A stretch of 64,000 nucleotides of DNA from Varanus komodoensis (lineage: Eukaryota > Chordata > Lepidosauria > Squamata > Varanidae). The stretch's first letter is position 1. The number at the start of each line of letters is the position of its first letter. The stretch spans positions 13,778,066 to 13,842,065 of the forward strand of contig NW_025335941.1 of the NCBI RefSeq assembly GCF_004798865.1, given 5' to 3'. Of the stretch, positions 1 to 9,889 are shown piece by piece. Under the pieces are notes generated by a model. The model ran no database searches and had not been told where the DNA came from. It worked only from the letters and a program-made list of their open reading frames with translations. The position numbers and the translations under genes were made by a program.

Positions 1-200
1 GTGGATGATCCTAGCCTTGATCCCCAGTGAAGCATCCTTACTCTTGACTATCTTTTTTAGTTCCTTCATTGCTGCCCTTCCAAGTCTCAGTCTTCTTTGA
101 CTTTCTTGGCTACAGTCTCCATTTGAGTTGATGACTGAAGTGAGGTATGTAAAATCTTTCTCATCTTCAGTTTCTTCATTGTTAAAAGCAAAGTTCTGTA
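1..200 (-). mobile_element. RTE/BovB LINE, late reverse-transcriptase region (partial)
   Basis: Read on the minus strand from about 194 down to 1, this stretch is one open frame of 66 codons with no stop. It contains FTYLTSVINSNGDCSQES followed by RRLRLGRAAMKEL. This corresponds to the BovB segment just after the catalytic RT core (cattle copies read LGSKITADGDCS and then RRLLLGRKVM). The element encodes an endonuclease plus reverse transcriptase that copies its own RNA into the genome. The copy runs off the left edge of the window, so its 3' end is not visible. Upstream of about 200 it joins directly to 5' BovB sequence, so most of the endonuclease and the RT catalytic core are absent. Family assignment is confident; activity is excluded for the visible part. 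Confidence 0.85.
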
Positions 201-830
201 ATTTTTTTTAACATTTTCATTTCTTGCTTTATAGTTTCCAGTTTGCTCTGATTCATACTTCTCAGGTTCTATGTTTCGGTTGCATGTGTTGTGCAGCATT
301 GGACTTTCTGTTCACTCTGTGTATGTCAGTCACTCACAGCTTCTTTTCAGCTTTGATCTACGTCTGTTGCTCTCTCCCAATAGCTCATTGCCTTGCAACC
401 TTAGGGTCTCTCATTTTCTGGCACTATCACTTGTATCATTTTGGATTGTTTCATTATAGGGATTTCAAAGTAAGAACATTCAGAACTGGTTTACCATTGC
501 CTTCTTCTACGTAGTACTAACCAGGGTTAGTGTGGCAGACACTCATTCCTGTCATCTATGAAAGATCCTCTACTAGGGTACCTTCAGGTACTACTGCTGC
601 CTAATAGCTGCCTTCAGAAGTTTCTCCACACACATCACCATTAGAGAGATACATTGTTTTCTGCTGATGTGGCCATTCTTCTTGAAGTGGATGGATGCAT
701 CTTAGTCTGTGTCTCAGCCTCAACCTTGGGTAACTCTGCTATGAGACCAGCCTAGTGAGAGTCTGACCTCCTGGTGGCATTGCTCTTAGCTTCTCTGACA
801 TTCACAAATCCCCCTTAGCACATTAAGGTT
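201..830 (-). mobile_element. RTE/BovB LINE, 5' region of the same copy
   Basis: On the minus strand this matches the 5' part of BovB as remembered from mammal and reptile copies. In order, one can follow a segment equivalent to 'aaggcaatggtaaaccagtt', then a 'tgccagaaaatgagag' segment, then 'agtccaatgctgcacaa', which leads into the start of the endonuclease domain. The similarity stops near 215, where the sequence jumps to the late RT region. The order and orientation fit one element with an internal deletion rather than two insertions. The 5' boundary near 830 is approximate. No long frame is kept here. Confidence 0.65.
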
Positions 831-938
831 TGTATCCCAGAGGGGAAGAACATGTTCTGGAAGCGAAATATGGAGCTGAAGCCAATTTGTCCAGACTGAA
901 TCCAGCAAAAGCATGTAAGGGGAGGCAGAAATGTGCAA

Positions 939-1170
939 TGGCTGGGTTTGGGCAACCCTAACCTGTACTTAAGGGTTGAATATGGAATGTCATTGAACCA
1001 TGAGTTGTTGAAATGTGGGTTAACATGTTGTGTGAACCAACCCATGTTTTGTTTAGCACTGCTGGGTTCGGACAGCACAACAATTCAGTTTTCCACAGCC
1101 CATGGTTAAATGACAATCATTCTCAATCCTGATGGGTCGGTTATAATGTTGTCTTAACCCAATCAATTTA
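939..1170 (+). repeat. Direct-repeat-ended interspersed repeat, copy A
   Basis: One of four or five copies in this window of a family I cannot name. It opens with 'ggctgggtttgggcaa' and has a related 'gctgggttcggacagcacaa' block 121 bases later in the same orientation, so the ends are direct and not inverted repeats. The core 'cattgaaccatgagttgttg' is shared exactly with the copy at 18.9 kb. A further half-copy (gggtcggttataatgttgtcttaaccca) seems to extend it to about 1170. No coding frame. It could be a non-autonomous DNA transposon or a dimeric repeat. Confidence 0.55.
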
Positions 1171-2030
1171 GGGCTAGATTCTGAGAGACTTGACTGATGT
1201 TGCTAAGAATCTTTTATATAATGTGTTTGTTTCTGCTCCCTTAATGCCTTTGACCCATATACTTCTATATAAAGAGTTTATTGTAATGGGGCCATAAATC
1301 TACAGTGACTTCTATCTCAAAGGAATCTTATAAAGACAACCAAGAACCTATCACATTTAGTGAAAGGAAACAAATAAATGTTATGGACTGTGAGCAAATT
1401 CACATATACATATTTTAAGGAAAAGGACACCTCCGAATAATGATCGATCCTCACAAATATTGGATTTTTGTAAAAATAGGTCCTTGTGCTGTTAATGAAA
1501 CATGGAACAATCCTTTTCTCCTTTCTCTTTTTAAGAAATACTCAGCTGCAACATAGCCTTCACAAGAACTTATTAAAAAATGCAAGGGTAGATTCCTGCA
1601 CCATAGGATTATCAGTGGTGGATACGACTAATGAAAAGCAATTACACTAGCTTGTTTAGTGCTACATAAAATAAATACAATAATGCATGTAGAGCCAAAG
1701 TGCATGGCAGTGCAGCTATTCCCTGTTTCCAAGGACTACCGGGAGGCAGAATATGAAGTGAAGAAATCCTGAGTGGCAGCGACAATTCCCAATTTGCTTG
1801 TTGTGGTTAGAATCAGACTATAAGGGGCCAAAATGGATATTAGCACTGGGTCAAACACAGAGCAAAGGGATCTAAGTTGAGAGGGGAAATGTTGCAACTC
1901 TCTTTCCCTTCCTAGCATTGCCAGTGGATTTGTGAAGAAGTGTTTGTTTGTCTTTGATAACAGCAGGTGTAAAACAACGTCTATGGATGTCCTGAGACTT
2001 TAGTTACAATCTGACAAAGAATGAATTTCT
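1171..2030. other. Unassigned AT-rich sequence
   Basis: I see no recognisable repeat, exon or RNA gene here. A 60-codon frame on the minus strand at 1736-1918 has no family features and no splice context. Confidence 0.5.
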
Positions 2031-2035
2031 CTTAG

Positions 2036-2112
2036 GCTGCAGTGCTTATGTGGGAGTACGGCCCATAAACACATTGCAGCTTACTTCTGAGTTCAGGTAC
2101 ATTGTCTTGCAC
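2036..2112. repeat. Short palindromic reptile repeat (MITE-like)
   Basis: This holds 'aggctgcagtgcttatgtgggagta', then 'gcagcttacttctgagttc', then 'ttgcactgcc'. It follows the pattern of a common squamate hairpin repeat whose arms read like 'ggctgcaatcctat' and 'ataggattgcagcc', with 'tgggagtaagccccattga' and 'acttacttctgagta' between them. Diverged copy, non-coding. Class unknown to me; MITE-like by symmetry only. Confidence 0.5.
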
Positions 2113-2182
2113 TGCCAGTGCTATTCGTTTGTGTCCAGACTAAGTTAGTTGAGCATAGTTGACTGAAGTTCATTGATTTATG

Positions 2183-2263
2183 TTGCAATCCTATACACCT
2201 GTACGCAGGATCAAGTCAGCATTCAACGGATCTCCCAGCAGATGTCCACAGGATTGCATTGTC
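2183..2263. repeat. Short palindromic reptile repeat, second copy
   Basis: The arms 'ttgcaatcctatacacctgta' and 'ccacaggattgcattgtc' are inverted relative to each other, as in the copy 150 bases upstream. The centre has diverged. Two copies so close together may be one rearranged pair. Confidence 0.45.
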
Positions 2264-2639
2264 AGCTAAATCAAGTTAGCCATGACTTAAAATCTTTTTC
2301 CCTTCCATGGGAACTAAGTCCAACCAACTTAGTTTGCAGTCACTGAGTGCACTGAATTTGTATGCTTTACTGCATGTTGGACTGTGATCTTTTTCTTCTG
2401 TGAAAGTGTATATATGTTCTTTGTTCATTTTCTTCATGTTGTTCCTGTTTTTATAAATGTCTGTTATGTGTTCCACAACTGTCTTTCTTGTAAGAACATA
2501 TGCCTTTGATCACCTCAATCTTTACGAATTTCTTGAATTATTTTTTGATGCTGTAGAAGCCATCACTATATTTTGTAGCAGAAAATTCTGTCAATTAACA
2601 TTGCGTTATGTGAGGAAGCACTTCTGTTTATTTGCTTTG

Positions 2640-2850
2640 AATTGTCCACAGTGCAGTTTCATGGGATAAACCTGAGTTCTAGTTTCATCATGGAAGGAGA
2701 AAGAATTCTGCACTATTTTATACACTTCCATTGTGTTTCCCCTCATTCTTCCACATTCTCTAAGATTAAGAGCTGCAAATGCAAACATTTCTTTGCATGG
2801 AAATTTCTTCATCTCCTTGGTTGCCATTTTCTGCACCTATGAGATAGAAA
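2640..2850 (-). mobile_element. CR1-like LINE fragment
   Basis: The order of landmarks is: a 'tatacacttccattgtgtttcccctcat' block, then 'ctaagattaagagctgcaaatgc', then 'catctccttggttgccattttctgcacc'. This matches the reverse strand of CR1-type LINE copies, where the same landmarks read roughly as 'gtctcccctcag', 'ctaaagagctccaaatg' and 'ttggttgccctcttctg'. It is heavily diverged with no usable frame. Strand follows the usual appearance of this segment and is less certain than the family. Confidence 0.5.
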
Positions 2851-2859
2851 GCACTAGAT

Positions 2860-4335
2860 GTTTAAGCTTTTCTTCACCGGGAAGACAAACTGTCCTCATT
2901 TAGTTAGCATACAGTGATGATGTCTTTGGCAAATAGATTTGCCTTCTTCCCTTTTTCCAAACAGATTATATACAACAATGCAAGTTCAAGAGACAGCCAT
3001 GTCCCTGACAAATCTATTTTATGAAGGGAATCCTGAGTTCACTCATCCTAATCTAAATGAGACACAATTTCAACATATTCAGCAAAGCTTTATTAGTATA
3101 GGATGTGTGCAAATGAGCTCATAATCAGACCAGGGCTCCTTAATGCCCTGAACTGTTTGTATGTGAACAGCCAAGTGTATTTAGGAAAAAAATGCAGGGT
3201 ATTTCCAAACATCTGATTCTCAGCTGGGTGAAAATAGAAATGAGCTAACTATTTCCTTTCACATCTGCATCACTTTCTGATTAGTCAGGGCTTTGCAGCA
3301 TGAACTTCCTTTTCAGCATGGCTTTAGATTACAGCTCTTTTTGTTTTTTGGGGTTGGAGTTTTAGTTAAATTCCTTTTTCATCAGCATGGAAAATGCCAA
3401 GTTTCTGGTTTAAAAATAGCTTGTGTTAATGCAGAGAGGGTAGGAGCAAATATTTGATTTGGCCCTTTAGAAACCTAGCCACTCTGCTTTTTTGACATTT
3501 AAAATACCATCTAAAATATAGAAAAATACTGCTGTTTTTTTAACATCTTTGTTTAATTCCAGAAAAAGGCAGTACTCCACAGGGGTTATAATGCAGCATA
3601 AGGCTTCACTGAAAGGCATAGGACATATTAATGTACATCTTGGAAACATTTCTTTTTATTATCCAAAGATTTTAACTTTTGTATCAGGACTTTCTTTTCT
3701 TTTGCTTTTTCTGTATGTGTCAGGATTTAAAAAACAATGCTGTTCCCCCTGGTGGCTTGAAGAGCAGGCAGGCTTTGAACTTTGAAACCTATCAAAGTTC
3801 ATCTTGCAAGTACTTGCAGGATGGTAAGGGGCCTGTAGCTGCTTAAAGGGAATACGACCACTGTGATCATGGAAACCAGCTGGAAGCCACACGAGATGCT
3901 TATAAGAGGTTGCCCAGGCTTGCCTAGTTTTGCCACAGCAACAGGAACTTATGTGGTGGCTGATCTACACTTCTGAACCCACCTCCATCTATGTCCTGAT
4001 TTCTGCCTGTTCTTCACTCCAACTTTGCTGCTGGTCCTATTGTGCCTTGGTGTAGTATTTTCTTCTTGCCTTCCCCTGTCTTGACCACTTCTAGTTCTGC
4101 CCTGGCTCATTGGTATCTGACCTTCACTTTCTCTTGACTTCCCCTTTACCTCTGGACCTGCCATGTCTCATAGTATCTGACCCTTGCTTGCCTCTTTCCA
4201 TACTGTATCTTCTGAAAACCACCATCCACCTCCATCACTCTGGCCCTGGTGCTCTAGTAGCAGACACCTGCTGCTTATGTCTCAGAGCTGACAACATTTG
4301 TATGCCATTGCCAGTTCATCCCATTTAGAGAAGGA
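2860..4335. other. Unassigned sequence, pyrimidine-rich in its last part
   Basis: No exon recognised. From about 3900 to 4290 the plus strand becomes rich in short C/T runs with repeated 'cctg' and 'gactt' words, which resembles the composition of the LTR relics at 9.4 and 20.0 kb. I could not align it to them well enough to call it a copy. Confidence 0.4.
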
Positions 4336-4339
4336 CAAT

Positions 4340-4640
4340 TAATATTTCACATAGTAAAGACTAGGGATTCCAGAACCTCGTTCACCCTGAGGGTTGAATT
4401 CCATTTTGGAAAAACTCTTGAGGGGCACATTCCAGTGGTTGGTGGGGAAAAGGCAAACGGGGTTGAATGAACCCCCCACCTCCAATACCATGATGAAGTA
4501 TTTGAACCTTTTCGTATGGGAAAAAATGTACAAAGGCCAGAATGCCGCCAAATGATCAGTGATTGGTGGAAAGTTGATGTAGCTTTCATGGGAACCACAT
4601 AAGGCCAGATTAGGTCCCTGAAGTGCTGGATTCAGCACCC
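4340..4640. mobile_element. Old hAT-like non-autonomous element
   Basis: The block contains 'ttcaccctgagggttgaattcc', a G/C-run 'gaaccccccacctcc', and near its right side 'ccacataaggccagattagg'. I recognise this order from a lizard repeat whose right end usually reads 'aggccggatttggcccgcgggccttgagtttgacacc', a hAT-type terminus. The terminus has decayed here and no target duplication is visible. A 123-codon frame on the minus strand (4339-4710) lies almost entirely within it and is taken as chance. Confidence 0.4.
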
Positions 4641-5016
4641 AGGCCTGAAAATATGGCAGTGCCTGGTGGCTCCAAAGTTTGTATGGCAATGCATCTATTC
4701 TAGGCTTCAATATGAACTTTAGAGTTGCTGATCTGTGCTGATCCTAGTTGGGAATGAGGTTCCGCCCCACAGATAGTTCCTTAAACCTCAGACTAAAAGC
4801 TGGGGTGTAAACACTATTCACTTGACACTGGGACCACTAGCCTCCTCTGAAAAGTTCCTAGACTCAACCCCTGACATCTCCAATTGAAAGATCAGGTAGC
4901 AGATGGTGGGTAAGAGGATTATCCGGGATCCAGGAAAATTGCTGCTGGTCAGAGAAGAGCCTGTTCAGTAGACAATATTATGCTAGATGCCTTGAGTTGG
5001 CATAAGACAGTGAAAG

Positions 5017-5295
5017 GCCTAATCCCATGGAAATTTAGAGAGAAAAATGCCTAAAACTCAGCAGGTTTCAGTCAACTGCTGTAGGCTTCCCTATTTCTAA
5101 ATTTACATAGGATTGCACCTTTACTATGTTTCTGTTCTTAGGCCCTTATTCCCACAAAGCAGAGTAAAGAAAAGACTCTAAGAATGCAATCTCTTATGTA
5201 ACTTTCTGGAAGTTATCTTTGGCTGTTCAGGCTTGCCTATCTGAGTCCAGTGAAACTCAATGAATTTGCTTCGGAGTAGACAAATACAGGTCTTT
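5017..5295. repeat. Fragments of palindromic reptile repeats
   Basis: The words 'tacataggattgcacctt' near 5105 and 'actcaatgaatttgcttcggagtagac' near 5245 are diverged arms of the same hairpin family seen at 2.0 and 50.1 kb. The boundaries are loose. Confidence 0.35.
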
Positions 5296-5299
5296 CTGC

Positions 5300-6290
5300 C
5301 AAAATCCCACAGAGACTAACGCTATCCACTTCAAACCATTAATGGAAATTGGTAGACAAGAAAACAAGGAACGTCTGAAATTTGAAAGCAAAGGACTAGA
5401 TAAAATGGGAAAAATTGTCAATTTGCAATAACTTTATTGATTATAGTACAGCCAATACTCTGCAAAATGTCTTGAAATACAGTTGGCAAATGAGAATACA
5501 GCATCCTTTTTGCCTACTCCTTTGCATTTGGCTCTTAGAGAATAAATTCATCAACACAGAACAATGCCATGCAGCTATATCTGTCCTGTCCTAACAATGG
5601 GATCAAGGAGGACACCTGAAGGGGACATAGCAGGCAGCAGCAGCTTCCTTCAGGTTGGAGTTGCAGGACCTTGGATAGCTCCAGGCAAATAACTTGCTTC
5701 AACAGGATGGTTATGACGTGAAGTTTATTATTGTTGTACTTTATAATAAAATAAAATAATTGTTTTTAAAAAGATCCAGAGCAGAGCAGAGGCCTTTTCT
5801 ATTTGAAGTCTACTTTCTGTACCTTACTCATCAGGCTTCAGGCCTATTATTATCTCAGTTGCCTCTCAGGCCCATGCAATGCCTGTGACGATGAACTTCT
5901 GGCGTAAAAGGTGCCAGTTCCTTAGGAGAAGCTGAACAGCAGCCTCTGCTCTCCATGCAGGTGTTGGGTTGAGGAACTCTGGCTCAAGGTACTCCTTTCT
6001 TGACTGGTCTTGGCTCAGCATTGGGGCCTGGGTTCAGCCCTTTGCAGCTGCTGCTGTTCCTGGATTCTCCTCCTTGTGTTTTGGCTGCTGTTCAGGCTTA
6101 GTCTCATGATACTGCAGGTAAAACAAAACAAAAAAAAAACAAAACAAAAAAACCATCATCTAGTTAATTGGGCTCAGATGGCTTCTGAAAAAGGTGCATT
6201 TTTGTTGTGTGGTGAAATGCAAGCTGCGGAGTAACTGATAGTCCTTTCTAAAGAGGGCATTCCACAAGTGAAAAAGTACTCTTTTTAAAG
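5300..6290. other. Unassigned sequence with an A-rich tract
   Basis: No gene seen. An (A)n/(AAAAC)n tract lies at about 6119-6152. The 74-codon plus frame at 6010-6234 runs through that tract, which argues against its being coding. Confidence 0.45.
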
Positions 6291-6293
6291 CCA

Positions 6294-6490
6294 AGGTTTA
6301 ATGGTAGAGCATCTTCTGTGAATGCAGAAGGTCCCAAATTTAATCCAGAGCCTCTCCAGCTATGACCAAGGAAGAATCCAACAATAAATCCTGGGGAGTT
6401 GTTGCTAGTCAGTGTTGACAATCCTGGTGAGAGGGACCAATGACTTAGTACAAGGCAGCTTCCAATGCTCTTCTCTTGTGTTTCCAATTA
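6294..6490 (+). mobile_element. tRNA-headed SINE
   Basis: The head 'aatggtagagcatcttctgtg' followed by 'aatgcagaaggtccc' and a B-box-like 'aaatttaatcc' is a decayed tRNA-type RNA polymerase III promoter. The body and end read 'gtcagtgttgacaatcctgg', 'gagggaccaatgacttagta' and 'aaggcagcttcc', matching a lizard SINE that normally ends near 'gtataaggcagcttcctatgt'. It is non-coding and depends on a LINE for movement. Other copies here: 13.9 kb (head only), 17.4 kb (reverse) and 56.7 kb. Confidence 0.7.
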
Positions 6491-9265
6491 TAGAGGCATC
6501 CTTTTCAGCAGATATGACATCACATACACATACTCATTGTCCACTTAGGCACACAGCATCACAAAAAGGCGAGCATGCAATTAACCTCAAGGACAAAGTA
6601 GTAAACTTTTGAGAAACAAAAGGGATGTCTATGCATATGAGGACTGGCCCTTAGGGTATAGCATTATGTTTTCAAAACAAGTAAAAACAATAACGTTCTA
6701 AAACATAAATCGCAGTGTGCTAGTCTGAAGCTTTTTTATCCTTCTCAGCATTAGGGGCTCAGGCACAGCTGGTTTAGGTATGATCATGTCCAACTGGAAG
6801 AAAATTTGGGCATGTTCAACTCCAAAAGTCAGCAAATTATAGCCAAAGTTCCAAAGTCTATTCCAGAATCAACTCCCTGGCAAAAATATAGTAGAAGAGG
6901 AAGAAGATCAGAATTCTGATAAGAGCTGAAGACTTTTGTGGAGCAAAAATATAAACTTTTTCCTGTTGGACCTGACATTTTATTGGCAAGCACTGGATTA
7001 TTTGCTTCAGCTCATACAAATACTGGGCACTCTTGAGAAGAACTTAAAATAAAGCCTTTATTTGGCAACCACAATTTGCTTGTAAATATAGAAACATACT
7101 TCTGAGAAGGTTTATGCTGACCAAAAGGTGCTGAACGCAGGCCCTGTGGCTGAGTTCTTTTCTTAGTGAGACATAAATAGTTACAGACAGGTAATGAAAG
7201 TGATGTTTGAGTTAGCATGTTTTTCATTATAATTCACTTCTAACTTCCAAAGAAGACTTTTCAAAACACTTGCAGGTAATGGAAAAAGAACTTTCAAAGA
7301 TCTTGAATAAGACTGGGAGAGGCTTAAATGCAAATTTAGATGTGTTAAGTGGAAAAAATGAGTGATACCTGAATTTGGGGAACATACTAGGTGGCATCCA
7401 GAGGGCATGTAGATGACCCATATATCACATCTAGATAGATCATGCTAATCAACACCTCTTGTTTTAATCACTTTCAGATAACATTGCTACAGTTTCATAA
7501 ATACGAATGAATTTGAAGCACTTTGATTCCTGCTATGAATTGTACTCCAGGGACCCCTTGTGTCAAATACTACATCCAGAACTTAACCTGTTCTCAAGCC
7601 TAACCTGTTTTTCCCAGCTTTGGCAGAGCAGTAGCTTGTGCTTCTCCTCCTCTTCCCATGTTGGTAGTATGGCATGTGGTGGAAGTCTTGTTGATTGCAC
7701 AGGTTCTATCCAGCCTTCTTCAACCTGGTACTCTGCAGGTATTTTGTCCTTCACCCTACCCCCTCAGCCACAGGCAGATGGGAATTTGTGGATTCAAGCT
7801 TGTGGGATCTACTTGCATTTTACTAGAAAGCTGAGGTCCATCAACTGGAGCTAGGTGCAAAAGATATGAGCACACATGATCAAAAGTCTGCTATGGGGTG
7901 AGGTGAGGGAACCAGAGAAATCACAGAATTCTACTTTTAACTGGGGGAATTACAAATCTGGTCTTAAGAAATTTACCTAAAATGTGTCTGCTTTGTGAAC
8001 ACGAGGTGCATATCTCTGCTGTTTTGACAGACTGGTTACCAATTAATTTCCAGGCTAAAAATACTGGTAATGACTTCTAAAATTCTGAATGAATTGACCC
8101 AGGCCTCTTCTACTTGATCTTCAGAGAAAGCCTATTCCACAGCTTGCCCTCTTAGATGGCTAAAGTAGTAGTTGTAAAAGACAAGGGTTTTTCCTGTGGC
8201 ATCAAAGTTGTAGAACTTCTCTCATTTGGAAATCCAATCTTCCTATCCTTCCACAAAATCTACGAAGTCTTTCCTCCTTTGAAAAGCTGTTGGCATGATC
8301 TGAAGTAATTTTTAATTCTGCTGTTTTTCTAAAATTATATTATTGTTTTATTGCTGTTTGGCTTGAATCTATTAATCTATAACCTTACTAGATTTTGATG
8401 ATGATAATGGAAAAGGATGTGAGCAGTAGGCTGTTTTGAGAACTGAAGTTTCACTGTCAGGTCCAAAGCTCATGAAGGTGATTATTCAAAACTGCACAGA
8501 TAGACACCACTGATTAGAGTCTTTAAAAAAAGCACATCTTCAAGTAAACCACAACAAAAGCTTCCAAAGAAAAGGTCAGGCTGGTGAAGTGCTATTTGTT
8601 TTCACTGAAACTTCATCCTCCACTTACTACTGGCCTAACCAGGAGTGGAATCAATTGCTACTTGTCAGACTGAAACACAACCCAATAAAATGAAAGGAGG
8701 ACATGACCTCGGGCTTGAGGAAGGAAGCTTGGAACAAGCCACTCATTCTCCTATTAGAAAGGGTTAATAAACCTGTTCTGGTTTCCCCTTTTTCAAAGGG
8801 GAAAACCCCCCACCAAAGTGAGCAGCTCTCCTCTTCAATAAACCAGGATGTGGTATTACTGGCTTCATAAAATTTGTCTCATTTATAATGAAAGGAGGAG
8901 CAATTCCATATTTTTAATAGTGCTTCATATGTTTATATTGGTATGTCATGATTCACTCCTGTTCCTACTTGGCTTTGACTATGCATGCAGCAGTTACATT
9001 CAGGATGTATATTAATCATGGCAACATCTTGTAGACATATTTTTGCATTGATCAAATTAACTACATCTGGAAAGAACATTCTTCACTTCAAGGTTCACCC
9101 GCATGGAACCAGGATCTATGTGCTAGTTCAAGGTGATTCAGTAGCTTTGCACTACAGTATCGGTGACATTTGCACCCGCTCTTTTTTCATAGAGCCTGGA
9201 ATTGCGTTCATGGGGGCATCACTCCCATTTTACTTGCATTCCATGCTACGATGTAGATTAGATTG
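6491..9265. other. Unassigned sequence
   Basis: No repeat, exon or RNA recognised. Frames up to 115 codons (7507-7854, plus) lack family motifs and credible splice borders. A 93-codon plus frame at 8985-9266 also matches nothing I know. Confidence 0.45.
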
Positions 9266-9411
9266 ATTGGCTGTGTTTGCATAACACAATAAGCCTCAGT
9301 GAGTTGTGAGCGTTGTTAACATCATAATAGCTTGCCATGATATGTGAATCTACCATGGGTTGCTTCAATGTGGTTCACTAATCACATACTAGCCTCCCAT
9401 GAGAACCCATG
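9266..9411 (+). repeat. Direct-repeat-ended interspersed repeat, copy E (interrupted)
   Basis: It starts 'ttggctgtgtttgcataacacaataa', close to the start of copy D at 36.2 kb ('ggctgggtttggacaacacaataa'). Similarity weakens after about 30 bases. It is cut at 9411 by the solo LTR; sequence after 9883 may be its continuation. Confidence 0.4.
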
Positions 9412-9882
9412 TGTCAGGACCTGAGGCAGCTTCAGGGCTCCCTCTGCTGTCCAAGGGCCGGTGGAGCAGCTCTGGTCGTTGCCGGATTCTGCCAGGGCTC
9501 TCATGCGTCCCACCTGGGCAGCCCTGGGGAAGAGCTATGTAAGAACCAGCTCTTCCCTCAGAAGCTGTCTTGGCAACAAAGGTGTCCTGTTGTTGGCAAA
9601 GCCCTTCCTGGGCTGCTAGACCTGGAACCCTGCCTGTGCCTGTGCCTGTTCCTGTGACCCCCAGACCCTGCCTGCACCTATTCTCTCCCTGACTGGTCTG
9701 CCTTCCTCGATTCTCTGACCCTTGGCTCGCTCTGGACTACGCCACCCGTCTCTATGGACTTGGCTAGTATATCGACTTCCAGTTTGCCCTTGGATTGTGT
9801 ATTGGACCTACCACACCCTGCCTGCCTAGGGTCCTGGTGCCTTTACCCTGTTAGTCACCCGCCCTTGCCCCGAACGCTGACA
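9412..9882 (+). mobile_element. Solo LTR of an LTR retroelement (fossil)
   Basis: The element begins TGTCAG and ends CTGACA, the short inverted TG...CA termini typical of LTRs. It is flanked on both sides by a perfect 5-bp target duplication, CCATG (9407-9411 and 9883-9887). Length is 471 bases. No internal retroelement sequence is attached, so this is a solo LTR left after recombination between two LTRs. The body is C/T-rich with many 'cctg' words. A diverged relative lies at 20.04-20.48 kb. Gypsy-type or endogenous retrovirus cannot be decided from the LTR alone. The exact duplication suggests it is younger than the relative. Confidence 0.75.
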
Positions 9883-9889
9883 CCATGGG

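Noticed and set aside
3900-4290. Third copy of the 9.4-kb LTR family
   Set aside because: The C/T-rich composition is similar, but I could not align landmarks in the same order.
4339-4710. 123-codon minus-strand frame as a gene
   Set aside because: It overlies an old hAT-like repeat and shows no protein family features.
6294-6350. tRNA gene
   Set aside because: The acceptor stem and cloverleaf are not kept and SINE body sequence follows directly, so it is a SINE head.
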